Source of the DNA: Escherichia coli
Lineage (GTDB): Bacteria > Pseudomonadota > Gammaproteobacteria > Enterobacterales > Enterobacteriaceae
Assembly: GCF_036503815.1 (NCBI RefSeq)
Contig: NZ_AP027764.1
Span: 4,278,001-4,342,000, forward strand
Reading direction: 5' to 3'
DNA: 64,000 nt
Shown here: positions 27,300-36,085 of the stretch, in pieces
Position numbering within the stretch: the first letter of the stretch is position 1
How the letters are laid out: every line of letters starts with the position of its first letter
Translations under genes and position numbers: made by a program
The notes under the pieces: model-generated
Told to the model about the DNA's origin: nothing
The model's database searches: none
Seen by the model: the letters and a program-made list of their open reading frames with translations, nothing else

Positions 27300-27403
27300 A
27301 ATTGCCTGATGCGCTACGCTTATCAGGCTTACACTATCTCTCTAATATATTGAATTTTTATGCTTTTGTAGGGAGCGCAAGGCGTTTATGCCGCATCTGG
27401 CAC
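27300..27403. repeat. REP pair (BIME) between the adhesin gene and kptA
   Basis: One REP arm (TGCCTGATGCGCTACGCTTA followed by TCAGGC) and an oppositely oriented arm (TTGTAGGGAGCGCAAGGCGT followed by TTATGCCGCATCTGGCA) are separated by about 40 AT-rich bases. Confidence 0.8.
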
Positions 27404-27412
27404 GAGCAAACA

Positions 27413-27985
27413 TTAATCAGCTCTTTTCTTCGGGCACTCAAGAAACTCAACAGCAACCGTTGATGTCAGCCAGACCCCGTTTTCCGCTTGCCAGAAAGGG
27501 ATGCCTCGTTTCGCCATTTCCTGTGCTTTGACGGTTAAAATAACCGGCGATCCGTGTCTTGCTCCCACTTTGCGTGCCGTTGCTTTATCAGCAGAGAGAT
27601 GCACGTAATGACGCTCTCCTGGAATCAGCCCTTGTTTTTTTATCTCGTCAAGAAAGCGGCTTGCTGTACCGTGGTAGAGAAATTGTGGCGGTGTTTTTTC
27701 GGCAAAGGCAATGGCGACCTGCGAAGTCGAATGCCCCTGAACCGCGCGAATGCACCTACTATCACTGGAATAACTAAAACGCTTTTTATCGCTGGTGGCG
27801 ACAACGGTATCCAGTAATGCACGGGTTAACCGCTTACCTGCTTTTTGTGCACAAAGTATGAGCTTATCAATATCCGCCCATCCTTCACGGTCAAGTACGA
27901 TACCAATCGCCTCCGGTTTATGTCGGAGAACAAAACTTAAAAACTTGCTCGTATCCGCCAGCTCTTTTTCGTTGTACTTTGCCAT
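27413..27985 (-). CDS. kptA: RNA 2'-phosphotransferase KptA (Tpt1 family)
   Basis: KptA removes an internal RNA 2'-phosphate in an NAD+-dependent reaction and can also ADP-ribosylate phosphorylated RNA or DNA ends. Conserved features include SKFLSFVLRHKPEAIGI at the N-terminus, the H-G-T of LYHGTASRF, HYVHLSADKATARKVGARHG (the NAD site) and the C-terminal FWQAENGVWLTS. At 190 residues it ends with CPKKRAD, a few residues longer than the 184-residue K-12 product I remember. The natural substrate in bacteria, which lack the matching tRNA-ligation pathway, is unsettled. Confidence 0.92.
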   Translation of the reverse strand: MAKYNEKELADTSKFLSFVLRHKPEAIGIVLDREGWADIDKLILCAQKAGKRLTRALLDTVVATSDKKRFSYSSDSRCIRAVQGHSTSQVAIAFAEKTPPQFLYHGTASRFLDEIKKQGLIPGERHYVHLSADKATARKVGARHGSPVILTVKAQEMAKRGIPFWQAENGVWLTSTVAVEFLECPKKRAD

Positions 27986-28234
27986 CGCATTTTCGTCCCT
28001 GGATTTTCCGTTTTTATTTACTCACGTCATTGTCACTGGATTTATGAATTTTCTGCAACGAAATCCTTCGCAGCATCTTGTTCAAACAGCGTAATTTTTC
28101 CGCTATGCAAAAAACGCATAGCCAGAAACATACTTGCATTTTCCCCATACCCACATGGCTGATAAGGTTTTTCAGCTCCAGGAATTTTCCTGGCTCAAGC
28201 AACACACAAACACAAAAAAACAATGGGGATTGTT

Positions 28235-28918
28235 ATGACACAACAAGGGGATGCTGTAGCCGGGGAGCTGGCGACAGAAAAAGTGGGCATTAAAGGGTAT
28301 CTGGCTTTTTTTCTCACCATAATCTTTTTTTCCGGTGTTTTTTCCGGGACAGACAGTTGGTGGCGCGTTTTTGATTTTTCCGTTCTGAACGGATCGTTTG
28401 GGCAACTGCCTGGTGCGAACGGAGCCACCACCTCATTTCGCGGAGCGGGTGGCGCGGGGGCTAAAGATGGCTTTCTCTTTGCGCTGGAGCTGGCACCGTC
28501 AGTCATTCTCTCTCTGGGGATTATTTCAATTACCGATGGTCTTGGTGGATTACGCGCCGCGCAGCAGTTAATGACACCTGTGCTAAAACCATTGTTGGGC
28601 ATTCCAGGAATCTGCTCGCTGGCGCTGATCGCTAACTTGCAAAACACTGATGCCGCCGCCGGTATGACCAAAGAGCTGGCGCAGGAAGGTGAAATTACCG
28701 AACGCGATAAAGTGATTTTCGCCGCATATCAAACCAGCGGTAGCGCCATCATCACCAACTACTTCTCTTCCGGCGTCGCGGTGTTTGCCTTTCTGGGGAC
28801 GTCCGTAATCGTACCTTTAGCCGTCATCCTGGTATTTAAATTTGTCGGTGCCAATATTTTGCGCGTCTGGCTTAACTTTGAAGAACGTCGCAACCCAACG
28901 CAAGGAGCGCAAGCATGA
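28235..28918 (+). CDS. yjiH: YjiH, nucleoside-recognition (Gate) domain membrane protein
   Basis: A 227-residue inner-membrane protein with several hydrophobic helices (GYLAFFLTIIFFSGVFSG, LAPSVILSLGIISI, VFAFLGTSVIVPLAVILVFKFVG) and the Gate domain shared with spore maturation protein SpmA and nucleoside transporters. The ATG at 28235 after a G-rich tract gives the K-12 product; the frame is open slightly upstream to 28223. Its stop overlaps the yjiG start (ATGA). Together with yjiG and iadA it forms an operon, which suggests that the pair transports or exports isoaspartyl peptides or derivatives. That transport role is inference. Confidence 0.92.
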   Translation: MTQQGDAVAGELATEKVGIKGYLAFFLTIIFFSGVFSGTDSWWRVFDFSVLNGSFGQLPGANGATTSFRGAGGAGAKDGFLFALELAPSVILSLGIISITDGLGGLRAAQQLMTPVLKPLLGIPGICSLALIANLQNTDAAAGMTKELAQEGEITERDKVIFAAYQTSGSAIITNYFSSGVAVFAFLGTSVIVPLAVILVFKFVGANILRVWLNFEERRNPTQGAQA

Positions 28919-29376
28919 CAACTCAGGTCCGCAAAAACGTCATGGATATGTTTATTGATGGCGCGCGCCGTGGCTTTACTATCGCCACCACCAACCTGCT
29001 GCCCAACGTGGTGATGGCATTTGTCATCATTCAGGCACTGAAAATTACTGGCCTGCTCGACTGGGTGGGGCATATCTGTGAACCCGTAATGGCGCTGTGG
29101 GGATTGCCAGGTGAAGCGGCAACCGTCCTTTTAGCCGCATTAATGAGTATGGGCGGCGCAGTCGGTGTTGCCGCCAGTCTGGCAACCGCCGGCGCATTAA
29201 CCGGCCACGATGTCACTGTTTTACTGCCTGCAATGTATTTAATGGGCAACCCGGTGCAAAATGTCGGTCGCTGCCTGGGGACAGCCGAAGTGAATGCCAA
29301 ATATTACCCGCACATCATTACGGTCTGCGTCATTAACGCATTGCTGTCGATCTGGGTTATGCAGCTTATTGTTTAA
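28915..29376 (+). CDS. yjiG: YjiG, SpmB-like membrane partner of YjiH
   Basis: A 153-residue membrane protein with the second half of the Gate/SpmAB module. Hydrophobic segments include TNLLPNVVMAFVIIQALKIT, VLLAALMSMGGAVGVAASLA and VCVINALLSIWVMQLIV. It overlaps yjiH by 4 bases and lies 12 bases before iadA. The identical order in K-12 and the tight spacing indicate one transcript. Substrate unknown. Confidence 0.92.
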   Translation: MTTQVRKNVMDMFIDGARRGFTIATTNLLPNVVMAFVIIQALKITGLLDWVGHICEPVMALWGLPGEAATVLLAALMSMGGAVGVAASLATAGALTGHDVTVLLPAMYLMGNPVQNVGRCLGTAEVNAKYYPHIITVCVINALLSIWVMQLIV

Positions 29377-29388
29377 CAAGGAGTTATC

Positions 29389-30561
29389 ATGATTGATTAT
29401 TCCGCAGCCGGTTTTACCCTGCTGCAGGGAGCGCATTTGTATGCGCCGGAAGATCGGGGAATTTGCGATGTCCTCGTCGCTAACGGCAAAATTATCGCCG
29501 TTGCCAGCAATATCCCGTCTGACATCGTACCTGACTGCATGGTCGTCGATCTCCGCGGGCAGATCCTCTGCCCAGGTTTTATTGATCAACACGTCCATTT
29601 GATTGGCGGTGGCGGAGAAGCTGGTCCCACTACGCGTACGCCGGAAGTGGCGTTAAGTCGTCTGACAGAAGCGGGCGTCACGTCAGTGGTTGGACTGCTG
29701 GGCACCGACTCTGTCTCTCGCCACCCGGAATCCCTGCTCGCCAAGACCCGTGCGCTCAATGAGGAAGGCATCAGCGCCTGGATGCTGACCGGCGCTTATC
29801 ATGTACCTTCCCGCACCATTACAGGTTCCGTGGAAAAAGACGTGGCAATTATCGATCGCGTGATTGGCGTGAAATGCGCTATCTCTGATCACCGCTCTGC
29901 CGCACCGGACGTTTATCACCTGGCCAATATGGCGGCGGAATCCCGCGTTGGCGGTTTGCTCGGCGGTAAGCCTGGCGTCACTGTGTTCCACATGGGCGAC
30001 AGCAAAAAGGCATTGCAGCCTATCTATGACCTGCTGGAAAACTGCGATGTTCCCATCAATAAGTTGCTGCCGACCCACGTTAACCGCAACGTACCGTTGT
30101 TTGAGCAGGCGCTGGAGTTTGCGCGCAAAGGCGGTACCATCGACATCACCAGCAGCATCGATGAACCGGTCGCCCCTGCCGAAGGTATTGCCCGCGCCGT
30201 TCAGGCCGGTATTCCGTTGACACGCGTCACCCTCAGCTCCGATGGTAACGGTAGTCAGCCGTTCTTCGACGACGAAGGGAATTTAACCCATATCGGCGTT
30301 GCGGGATTTGAAACGTTGCTGGAAACCGTACAGATGCTGGTCAAAGACTACGATTTCAGCATCAGCGATGCCCTGCGCCCACTCACCAGTAGCGTGGCCG
30401 GTTTCCTTAACCTGACCGGGAAAGGCGAAATTCTGCCAGGCAATGACGCAGATTTGCTGGTCATGACGCCAGAACTGCGCATTGAACAGGTATACGCCCG
30501 CGGCAAACTGATGGTTAAAGACGGCAAAGCCTGCGTGAAAGGAACGTTTGAAACGGCATAA
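29389..30561 (+). CDS. iadA: Isoaspartyl dipeptidase
   Basis: IadA hydrolyses beta-aspartyl (isoaspartyl) dipeptides that arise from damaged asparagine and aspartate residues in proteins. It is a two-zinc amidohydrolase: the first metal pair is in FIDQHVHLIGGGGE (about residues 64-77), later ligands are His residues in KCAISDHRSA and PTHVNRN, and the catalytic Asp is in LSSDGNGSQP (about 285). At 390 residues it matches K-12. AAGGAG stands before the ATG. It is the last gene of yjiH-yjiG-iadA and is followed by a long hairpin. Confidence 0.95.
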   Translation: MIDYSAAGFTLLQGAHLYAPEDRGICDVLVANGKIIAVASNIPSDIVPDCMVVDLRGQILCPGFIDQHVHLIGGGGEAGPTTRTPEVALSRLTEAGVTSVVGLLGTDSVSRHPESLLAKTRALNEEGISAWMLTGAYHVPSRTITGSVEKDVAIIDRVIGVKCAISDHRSAAPDVYHLANMAAESRVGGLLGGKPGVTVFHMGDSKKALQPIYDLLENCDVPINKLLPTHVNRNVPLFEQALEFARKGGTIDITSSIDEPVAPAEGIARAVQAGIPLTRVTLSSDGNGSQPFFDDEGNLTHIGVAGFETLLETVQMLVKDYDFSISDALRPLTSSVAGFLNLTGKGEILPGNDADLLVMTPELRIEQVYARGKLMVKDGKACVKGTFETA

Positions 30562-30566
30562 ACGGT

Positions 30567-30613
30567 TGTCAGCCGCCCGAATGGACGTAGAATGCCCGTA
30601 AGGGCGGCTGACA
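30567..30613 (+). terminator. Hairpin after iadA
   Basis: TGTCAGCCGCCC / GGGCGGCTGACA pairs over 12 bp with a 23-base loop directly after the iadA stop and before hypT. There is no T tract after it, so it may also protect the mRNA 3' end. Confidence 0.65.
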
Positions 30614-30625
30614 GAGTAAAACGTA

Positions 30626-31537
30626 ATGGATGACTGTGGTGCGGTTTTGCATAATATTGAAACAAAATGGCTTTATGATTTTCTGACCCTGGAAAAATGC
30701 CGCAACTTTTCCCAGGCGGCAGTCAGTCGCAACGTCTCACAACCCGCATTTAGCCGTCGCATCCGCGCGCTGGAACAGGCAATTGGCGTTGAATTGTTTA
30801 ACCGCCAGGTGACACCTCTGCAACTTTCGGAACAAGGGAAAATCTTCCATTCGCAGATACGCCATCTGCTGCAACAGTTAGAGAGCAACCTTGCAGAACT
30901 GCGTGGCGGCAGCGATTACGCGCAACGTAAAATCAAGATAGCCGCTGCACACTCTCTTTCTCTCGGTCTTTTACCGTCCATTATCAGCCAGATGCCGCCG
31001 CTCTTTACCTGGGCGATTGAAGCCATTGATGTTGATGAAGCGGTCGATAAACTGCGTGAAGGGCAAAGCGACTGTATTTTTTCCTTTCATGACGAAGATT
31101 TGCTGGAAGCGCCGTTTGACCACATTCGCTTATTTGAATCTCAATTGTTCCCCGTCTGCGCCAGTGACGAACACGGAGAAGCACTTTTTAACCTCGCACA
31201 GCCACACTTTCCGTTACTGAATTACAGCCGTAACTCCTACATGGGGCGATTGATTAACCGTACCCTGACGCGCCACAGTGAGTTAAGTTTCAGCACCTTT
31301 TTTGTCTCGTCGATGAGCGAGCTTTTAAAGCAGATTGCCCTCGACGGCTGTGGGATTGCCTGGCTGCCGGAGTACGCCATCCAACAAGAAATTCGCAGCG
31401 GGAAGCTTATCGTTCTGAATCGGGACGAACTGGTGATCCCGATTCAGGCCTATGCATACCGGATGAATACCCGTATGAATCCCGTGGCCGAACGCTTCTG
31501 GCGCGAACTGCGCGAGCTGGAGATTGTGCTTAGCTGA
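30626..31537 (+). CDS. hypT: HypT, hypochlorite-responsive LysR-type regulator
   Basis: HypT (YjiE, also called QseD) is a LysR-type regulator activated by methionine oxidation under HOCl stress. It induces methionine and cysteine synthesis genes and represses iron uptake. The N-terminal HTH is in LTLEKCRNFSQAAVSRNVSQPAFSRRIRALE (about residues 16-46), followed by the co-inducer domain. Methionines important for activation in K-12 are preserved near residues 123, 206 and 230 (QMPPLF, YMGRL, SMSELL). It has the K-12 length of 303 residues. It overlaps the convergent iraD by 8 bases at the stop codons. Confidence 0.95.
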   Translation: MDDCGAVLHNIETKWLYDFLTLEKCRNFSQAAVSRNVSQPAFSRRIRALEQAIGVELFNRQVTPLQLSEQGKIFHSQIRHLLQQLESNLAELRGGSDYAQRKIKIAAAHSLSLGLLPSIISQMPPLFTWAIEAIDVDEAVDKLREGQSDCIFSFHDEDLLEAPFDHIRLFESQLFPVCASDEHGEALFNLAQPHFPLLNYSRNSYMGRLINRTLTRHSELSFSTFFVSSMSELLKQIALDGCGIAWLPEYAIQQEIRSGKLIVLNRDELVIPIQAYAYRMNTRMNPVAERFWRELRELEIVLS

Positions 31538-31922
31538 CATTCTCCAGCGTCGCACTACACCAACCGCCACTATCCCAGACCAGATCATACGTTAGCGGTT
31601 CATCGTCGTGGTGCAGCATTATCTCAAGGCTGATCGCCAGCGTGTGGCTGTACGCTTCTTTCAAATTGACCTGCAACGCCGCAATCCGAGGCTCATGAAA
31701 TAACAGTGCAGAACGTAGTTGACGGCAATACCAGCTCTGGAGATGTTTGTCGCTCTGGTTATGCACTTGCCACTCAGGCATACCTGAAACAAGTAATGAA
31801 GGTAATGCCGAATGAGGAGAATTAAAAAGAGTGAGGAGATCGCTGCATACCGATTTACGCAGTGATAACGTTTTATTGCCTGAAATTTCAGGTGAAACAG
31901 CCTGAAGTGATTGGCGCATCAT
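31530..31922 (-). CDS. iraD: IraD, anti-adaptor that stabilises RpoS
   Basis: IraD binds the response regulator RssB and stops delivery of sigma-S to ClpXP, especially after DNA damage. The 130-residue product begins at the first of two adjacent ATG codons (31922); a GTG start three codons earlier is possible but overlaps the AGGAG. The sequence follows K-12 IraD closely (MMRQSLQAV..., SLLVSGMPEWQVHNQSDKHLQ). Its start overlaps the stop of the small upstream frame idlP (AAATGATG), so translation is coupled to idlP, the arrangement through which CsrA represses iraD in K-12. The 3' ends of iraD and hypT overlap by 8 bases. Confidence 0.93.
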   Translation of the reverse strand: MMRQSLQAVSPEISGNKTLSLRKSVCSDLLTLFNSPHSALPSLLVSGMPEWQVHNQSDKHLQSWYCRQLRSALLFHEPRIAALQVNLKEAYSHTLAISLEIMLHHDDEPLTYDLVWDSGGWCSATLENVS

Positions 31923-32002
31923 TTTGCGCACTCCTGACGTTTAGCAACATATGTGGCTTGCCCTGAATACCGGGCACCACTGTATTGATGCTCATTTTCC
32001 AT
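31919..32002 (-). CDS. idlP: IdlP, 27-residue iraD leader peptide
   Basis: A minus-strand ATG at 32002, preceded by AAGGGA, opens a 27-codon frame (MENEHQYSGARYSGQATYV then AKRQECAK) that stops in TGA at 31919-31921, inside the iraD start (ATGATG). This matches the short frame described in K-12 as the coupled leader of iraD through which CsrA acts. Several GGA/AGGA motifs (the one before iraD and the one before idlP) are possible CsrA contacts. Confidence 0.8.
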   Translation of the reverse strand: MENEHQYSGARYSGQATYVAKRQECAK

Positions 32003-32595
32003 AGCCATTCCCTTTTGTTCATTACATCCATGTCAGTCTGAGACAGGCCTGAATCCTGTCAGCAAAGTATAAAACCTTACTTGCCTATGAATATCTACTG
32101 ACTTTTCAGGAAAAAAGTCATGATTTGATAAAAATCATCAAACTCAAAAAAAAACTGCTAGTATATTCTGAATATTCCGAATAGTTACGTAGATGAAAAT
32201 ACTTGTCACCGCCGCTACTTAATCCCGGCGGGAGATTATTTATTTTCGTATAATCAACCATGTATTATTTGAAACAATTAGTTTGTAAATAATATAAATT
32301 GATAACATATCAAATACATCAAAAACACCATTCACAGGCATTATTAATATAGACATCAATATAACAACATCAAATTCCAATTAGTAATAAGATATGCTTT
32401 TAAATTGCATGCAAATAATTTTAAATGAGCGTTTTTTGATACTTTAGAGTGTTTCCCACCCTTTAATATCACTGTGTAGAGTTGATATCACTACAACAGA
32501 AACATGCATGTCATTTGTTTACTTCTCTTTTTACTACAGAAAAATTTATCTATTTTTCTAAAACATCAGTGAAATACTCATAAAAGGTTATTAAT
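31932..32595. other. AT-rich intergenic region between iraD/idlP and yjiC
   Basis: Apart from idlP at its left edge I see no convincing gene. Runs of A/T with CATCAAA/ACATCAA-like repeats (32270-32380) and several TATAAT-like hexamers probably hold the divergent promoters of iraD and yjiC and H-NS or IHF binding sites. Confidence 0.5.
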
Positions 32596-33417
32596 ATGTC
32601 TATGCCAATAAGCAATGCCGCTAACAACAAAATTTTTACAGATAATCATTTCGCTCATCATCCAAATGCCGATAAAGAATTAGCAGACAGTATGCCCTCG
32701 CATCTTAACTCGGAAAACATCTATGTCAGACCTCTTGTTCGTGGAAATAACCATAACTATGATGGGGGAAGTGTTGTCGAAATTAGACAGCTTGAAATTG
32801 GTAAACAAGGGTATTGGCCATTCAATTACGTAACAGCCGCATGTAAAGAATCCGATGGTATTTCAATCACAGGAAACATACGCTGTGGTACCTGGAAGGC
32901 CAGCTCAGTATTAGACGGAATATACGGTGGAGTATGTAAAAAGGCGCATGTTTCCGCAGCGTTAGAAGCTGGTCTACGGTTTAACCTAACTATGGATTCT
33001 AAAATTCCAAACACGATACATGAAATAACCCTAGGCCCTGGTTGCAATGTTCCAGGCTATGCGGGAACCACGATAGGATACCTGGCAACACTCCCCCTTG
33101 AAAAGGTTGAAAATTGGCAAGATACAACACTGCCAAGAATTGATATCTATATTGATCAGATAATGACTGTGTCAGGGGTAGCAAATTCTTCTGGATTCGC
33201 CCTTGCTGCATTACTTAATGCTAATATTGGAATGGGAAATGACCCAATAATTGGTATAGAAGCTTATCCTGGTACCGCTGAGATCCACGCTAAGATTGGA
33301 TATAAAGTTATCCCCGGGGATGAAAATGCACATGTCAAACGTATGACTCTGCAACCGTCATCTCTCCCAGAACTGTTTGAATTAAAAAATGGTGAATGGA
33401 ATTATATTGGTAAATAA
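32596..33417 (+). CDS. yjiC: YjiC, uncharacterised protein
   Basis: A 273-residue protein with no signal peptide or membrane segment. It is assigned as yjiC by position and orientation between iraD and uxuR. Base composition is lower in GC than the neighbours, and the 660-base upstream region is very AT-rich, which suggests silencing by H-NS and possible horizontal origin. Glycine-rich stretches (TLGPGCNVPGYAGTTIGYLAT, ANIGMGNDPIIGIEAYPG) and scattered cysteines are visible, but I do not recognise a domain. AAAGGTT stands before the ATG. Function unknown. Confidence 0.75.
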   Translation: MSMPISNAANNKIFTDNHFAHHPNADKELADSMPSHLNSENIYVRPLVRGNNHNYDGGSVVEIRQLEIGKQGYWPFNYVTAACKESDGISITGNIRCGTWKASSVLDGIYGGVCKKAHVSAALEAGLRFNLTMDSKIPNTIHEITLGPGCNVPGYAGTTIGYLATLPLEKVENWQDTTLPRIDIYIDQIMTVSGVANSSGFALAALLNANIGMGNDPIIGIEAYPGTAEIHAKIGYKVIPGDENAHVKRMTLQPSSLPELFELKNGEWNYIGK

Positions 33418-33517
33418 CCACTGGGAAGAATGAGTACTAACATTCAGGTTATACAGATAGTTAAACAATACCCTGCAATTTACAAAGTAATACTCATTGC
33501 AACTTCTTAATTTAAGA

Positions 33518-33546
33518 AAGCGCAAGGAACGTTTACCCTTGCGCTT
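33518..33546. terminator. Bidirectional terminator between yjiC and uxuR
   Basis: AAGCGCAAGG / CCTTGCGCTT with a 9-base loop lies between the convergent genes yjiC and uxuR. Confidence 0.75.
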
Positions 33547-33557
33547 ATCATAATAAG

Positions 33558-34331
33558 TCAGGCGTCGACTTTATCCAGCGGCCATGAATCAAACAGATAG
33601 CCGTCAAAATAAATATCGTCAACGTTCGAGAATTCCAGCAGACGTTGTTTAACGTTTTCCAGATGCTGCCACATTGCCAGCTTCGCCGCTCGGGCGTCTT
33701 TTTTGATTAACGCGGCGAGGATCTGTTTGTGATCGCCCAACCACTCTTTGCGATACAGGCTGTCATCCAGATGGCTGTGCAACTGGATCCACATCGGATT
33801 GTTTTCCCGCCACTGCCAGGACTGACGGAATAGCTCCACCAGCATGCTGTTATGCGTCGCTTCGGCAATGGCGAGATGGAACTGCATGTCACCGCTTTCG
33901 CTGCTGCCCGGTGCGCTGGAAGCCAGCTCACGCTCTTCCAGTTGCAATGCCTGACGCATTTTGACGATATCTTCGCGGGTAGCCTGCAGGGCGGCAAATT
34001 CCGCGATGTTACTTTCCAGTAACTGACGCGCCTGTAACAGCTCAAAAGGACCCGCATCATTGCAAACGTTGGCATCCGGACTGTCTGTGTTGTGGCTGCC
34101 TGAGCTATCAAGAACATATATACCGGCACCCCGGCGCACTTCCACCAGCCCTTTGATCTCCAGCATGATCAGCGCTTCACGTACCACCGTCCGCGTGACA
34201 TCAAGCATTTCTGCAATTTCACGCTCCGGCGGCAGCCGTTCGCCAGGATTGTACGGCGTCTTTATGATCAGATCGCGGATCATCGCCCCGACTTCCTGGT
34301 AAGGTCTTTGCGCAGAGGTGGCAGATTTCAT
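33558..34331 (-). CDS. uxuR: UxuR, hexuronate utilisation repressor (GntR/FadR family)
   Basis: UxuR represses uxuAB, uxuR and gntP and is released by fructuronate. The winged-helix domain covers about residues 10-75 (GERLPPEREIAEMLDVTRTVVREALIML), and the FCD ligand domain about residues 95-245 carries metal- and effector-contact histidines (MQFHLAIAEATHN, LGDHKQILAAL). At 257 residues it equals K-12. It is transcribed in the direction uxuA-uxuB-uxuR, with a hairpin and REP element between uxuB and uxuR that probably reduce read-through. Confidence 0.95.
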   Translation of the reverse strand: MKSATSAQRPYQEVGAMIRDLIIKTPYNPGERLPPEREIAEMLDVTRTVVREALIMLEIKGLVEVRRGAGIYVLDSSGSHNTDSPDANVCNDAGPFELLQARQLLESNIAEFAALQATREDIVKMRQALQLEERELASSAPGSSESGDMQFHLAIAEATHNSMLVELFRQSWQWRENNPMWIQLHSHLDDSLYRKEWLGDHKQILAALIKKDARAAKLAMWQHLENVKQRLLEFSNVDDIYFDGYLFDSWPLDKVDA

Positions 34332-34368
34332 GGTGTTGTGTCCGTTAGGTGCAGTTAATCAAATTTTT

Positions 34369-34402
34369 GCCGGATGCGTCGTGCACGCCTTATCCGGCCT
34401 AC
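34369..34402. repeat. REP element between uxuR and uxuB
   Basis: A single consensus-like REP: GCCGGATGCGTCGTGCACGC followed by CTTATCCGGCCTAC. Confidence 0.85.
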
Positions 34403-34487
34403 AACGGGCGATTTTACGGCACCCGTCAATCTCAAACTATACCATTAGCACTGGAAGTTGGCACGTACAGGTGGGCAAAAAACGAAA

Positions 34488-34521
34488 ACTGGTCAACCAA
34501 ATATGCGTTTGATTGACCAGT
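34488..34521 (-). terminator. uxuAB terminator
   Basis: On the minus strand, ACTGGTCAA and TTGACCAGT pair around a 16-base loop and are followed by TTTTCGTTTTTT, a clear Rho-independent terminator 24 bases after the uxuB stop. Confidence 0.85.
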
Positions 34522-34544
34522 AAGTCTGTAGGGTAATCAGTCAG

Positions 34545-36005
34545 TTACAGCGCAGCCACACACTCGCGCGCACCGCGTTCACACAGCTGCTGATATGCCG
34601 CCGTCACCGCGCCAACAAAGTCGGCATTCTGCGGCAGATCATCGGCAAAAATACCGCTCAGGCCCAGCAGCGCTTTCACGCGGTCTGCGCCCTGATACTG
34701 CGCGTTGATCTTCTGGAACTCCGCCAGCATCGGATCAACCACGTCAATGGCATTACCCTGCTCATCCACCCCCTGGGTGTAACGCATCCAGCCAGCCACG
34801 CCGAGCGCCAGGTGACGCCAGCTACCGCCGTTTTGCAGGTGCAGACGCACCGGGTCCAGCAAACGCTGCGGTAACTTCTGGCTGCCGTCCATTGCAATCT
34901 GCCAGGTACGGTGACGCAGAGACGGGTTGCTGAAACGCTCGATCAGCAGCGTCGCATAGGCGTTCAGGTCCGTACCTTCCGGCATCGACAGCGTTGGCGC
35001 TTGTTCCTGCATCATCAGGGCAAAGGCCGCTTTGCGATAATCCGGGTTAGTCATGGTGTCGGCAATAGTTTCATAGCCGCCGAGATAACCGAGGTACGCC
35101 AGGAAAGAGTGGCTGCCGTTCAGCATACGCAGTTTCATCATTTCGAACGGCACAACGTCTGCAACGAACTGTGCACCCACTTTATCCCAGTCCGGGCGCC
35201 CATTAACAAAGTTATCTTCAATGACCCACTGACGGAACGGTTCGCAGGCAATGGCGCATGGGTCGTAAACGCCCAGCTGGTCAGCAATTTCCTGCAACGT
35301 TTCTGGGGTAGCGGCAGGAACGATACGGTCAACCATGGTGCACGGGAAGGTGACGTTCTCTTCAATCCATGCCGCCAGCTGCGGATCGCGCGCCTGAGCC
35401 AGCCCCAGAACAGCAACTTTTGCCACGTGACCGTTTTCACGCACGTTGTCGCAGGACATGACAGTAAACGCTTTCAGCCCTTTTTCACGACGCAGACGCA
35501 ACGCTTCTACGATGTAACCAATCGCCGACTTCGGCGCAGTCGGGTTTTCCAGATCGTGCTTAATCAGCGGGTTATTGAGATCCAGCTGACCGCTCGCCGC
35601 ATCGGCGCAGTAACCTTTTTCCGTGACCGTCAGGGAGACAATCGCCGTCTGCGGACGCGCCATCGCGTTGAGAATACCTTCACAACCGTCGATTTCCGGG
35701 TGCAGCGCTTCTTTCATCGAGCCAATAATTTTCAGCTCGGTGCTTTCTGCGCCTTTTTCCGCCACGGTGTACAGCAGTTGCTGTTTTTTCAGGTTTTCGA
35801 TCAGCACGCGGTCGTTGCCTGGCATCAGGTTAACTTCGCAGATACCCCAGTCGCTGTCGGTGCTTTCCAGCAGATGATGGGTGTACAGCGCCTGGTGCGC
35901 GCGGTGAAACGCCCCGCAACCGAGATGCACAATGCGTGATTCCAGACGAGAATGATCCCATGACGGGCGGGCAACCGGCAGATTGCTGTCAACAATAGTA
36001 GTCAT
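34545..36005 (-). CDS. uxuB: D-fructuronate reductase (mannonate oxidoreductase)
   Basis: UxuB reduces fructuronate to mannonate with NADH in the glucuronate branch of hexuronate breakdown. It belongs to the long-chain mannitol dehydrogenase family: the N-terminal Rossmann fold starts at RIVHLGCGAFHRAHQALY (about residues 24-41), and the catalytic lysine region in the C-terminal domain is FEMMKLRMLNGSHSFLAYLGYLGG (about 290-313). At 486 residues it has the K-12 length. It lies 80 bases after uxuA in the same operon, with GGAG before the ATG. Confidence 0.96.
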   Translation of the reverse strand: MTTIVDSNLPVARPSWDHSRLESRIVHLGCGAFHRAHQALYTHHLLESTDSDWGICEVNLMPGNDRVLIENLKKQQLLYTVAEKGAESTELKIIGSMKEALHPEIDGCEGILNAMARPQTAIVSLTVTEKGYCADAASGQLDLNNPLIKHDLENPTAPKSAIGYIVEALRLRREKGLKAFTVMSCDNVRENGHVAKVAVLGLAQARDPQLAAWIEENVTFPCTMVDRIVPAATPETLQEIADQLGVYDPCAIACEPFRQWVIEDNFVNGRPDWDKVGAQFVADVVPFEMMKLRMLNGSHSFLAYLGYLGGYETIADTMTNPDYRKAAFALMMQEQAPTLSMPEGTDLNAYATLLIERFSNPSLRHRTWQIAMDGSQKLPQRLLDPVRLHLQNGGSWRHLALGVAGWMRYTQGVDEQGNAIDVVDPMLAEFQKINAQYQGADRVKALLGLSGIFADDLPQNADFVGAVTAAYQQLCERGARECVAAL

Positions 36006-36085
36006 CGTAAACTCCAGAATCCGTCTTCAGAGAGTGACGGCAAGGAAGAAGGAACCGGCACGGCGCGCAGCCATGCCGGTGGATA

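Noticed and set aside
34911..35939. 342-codon frame opposite uxuB
   Set aside because: Mirror frame of a highly expressed, GC-rich gene. The composition is arginine/histidine/phenylalanine-heavy as expected from antisense reading of E. coli codons.
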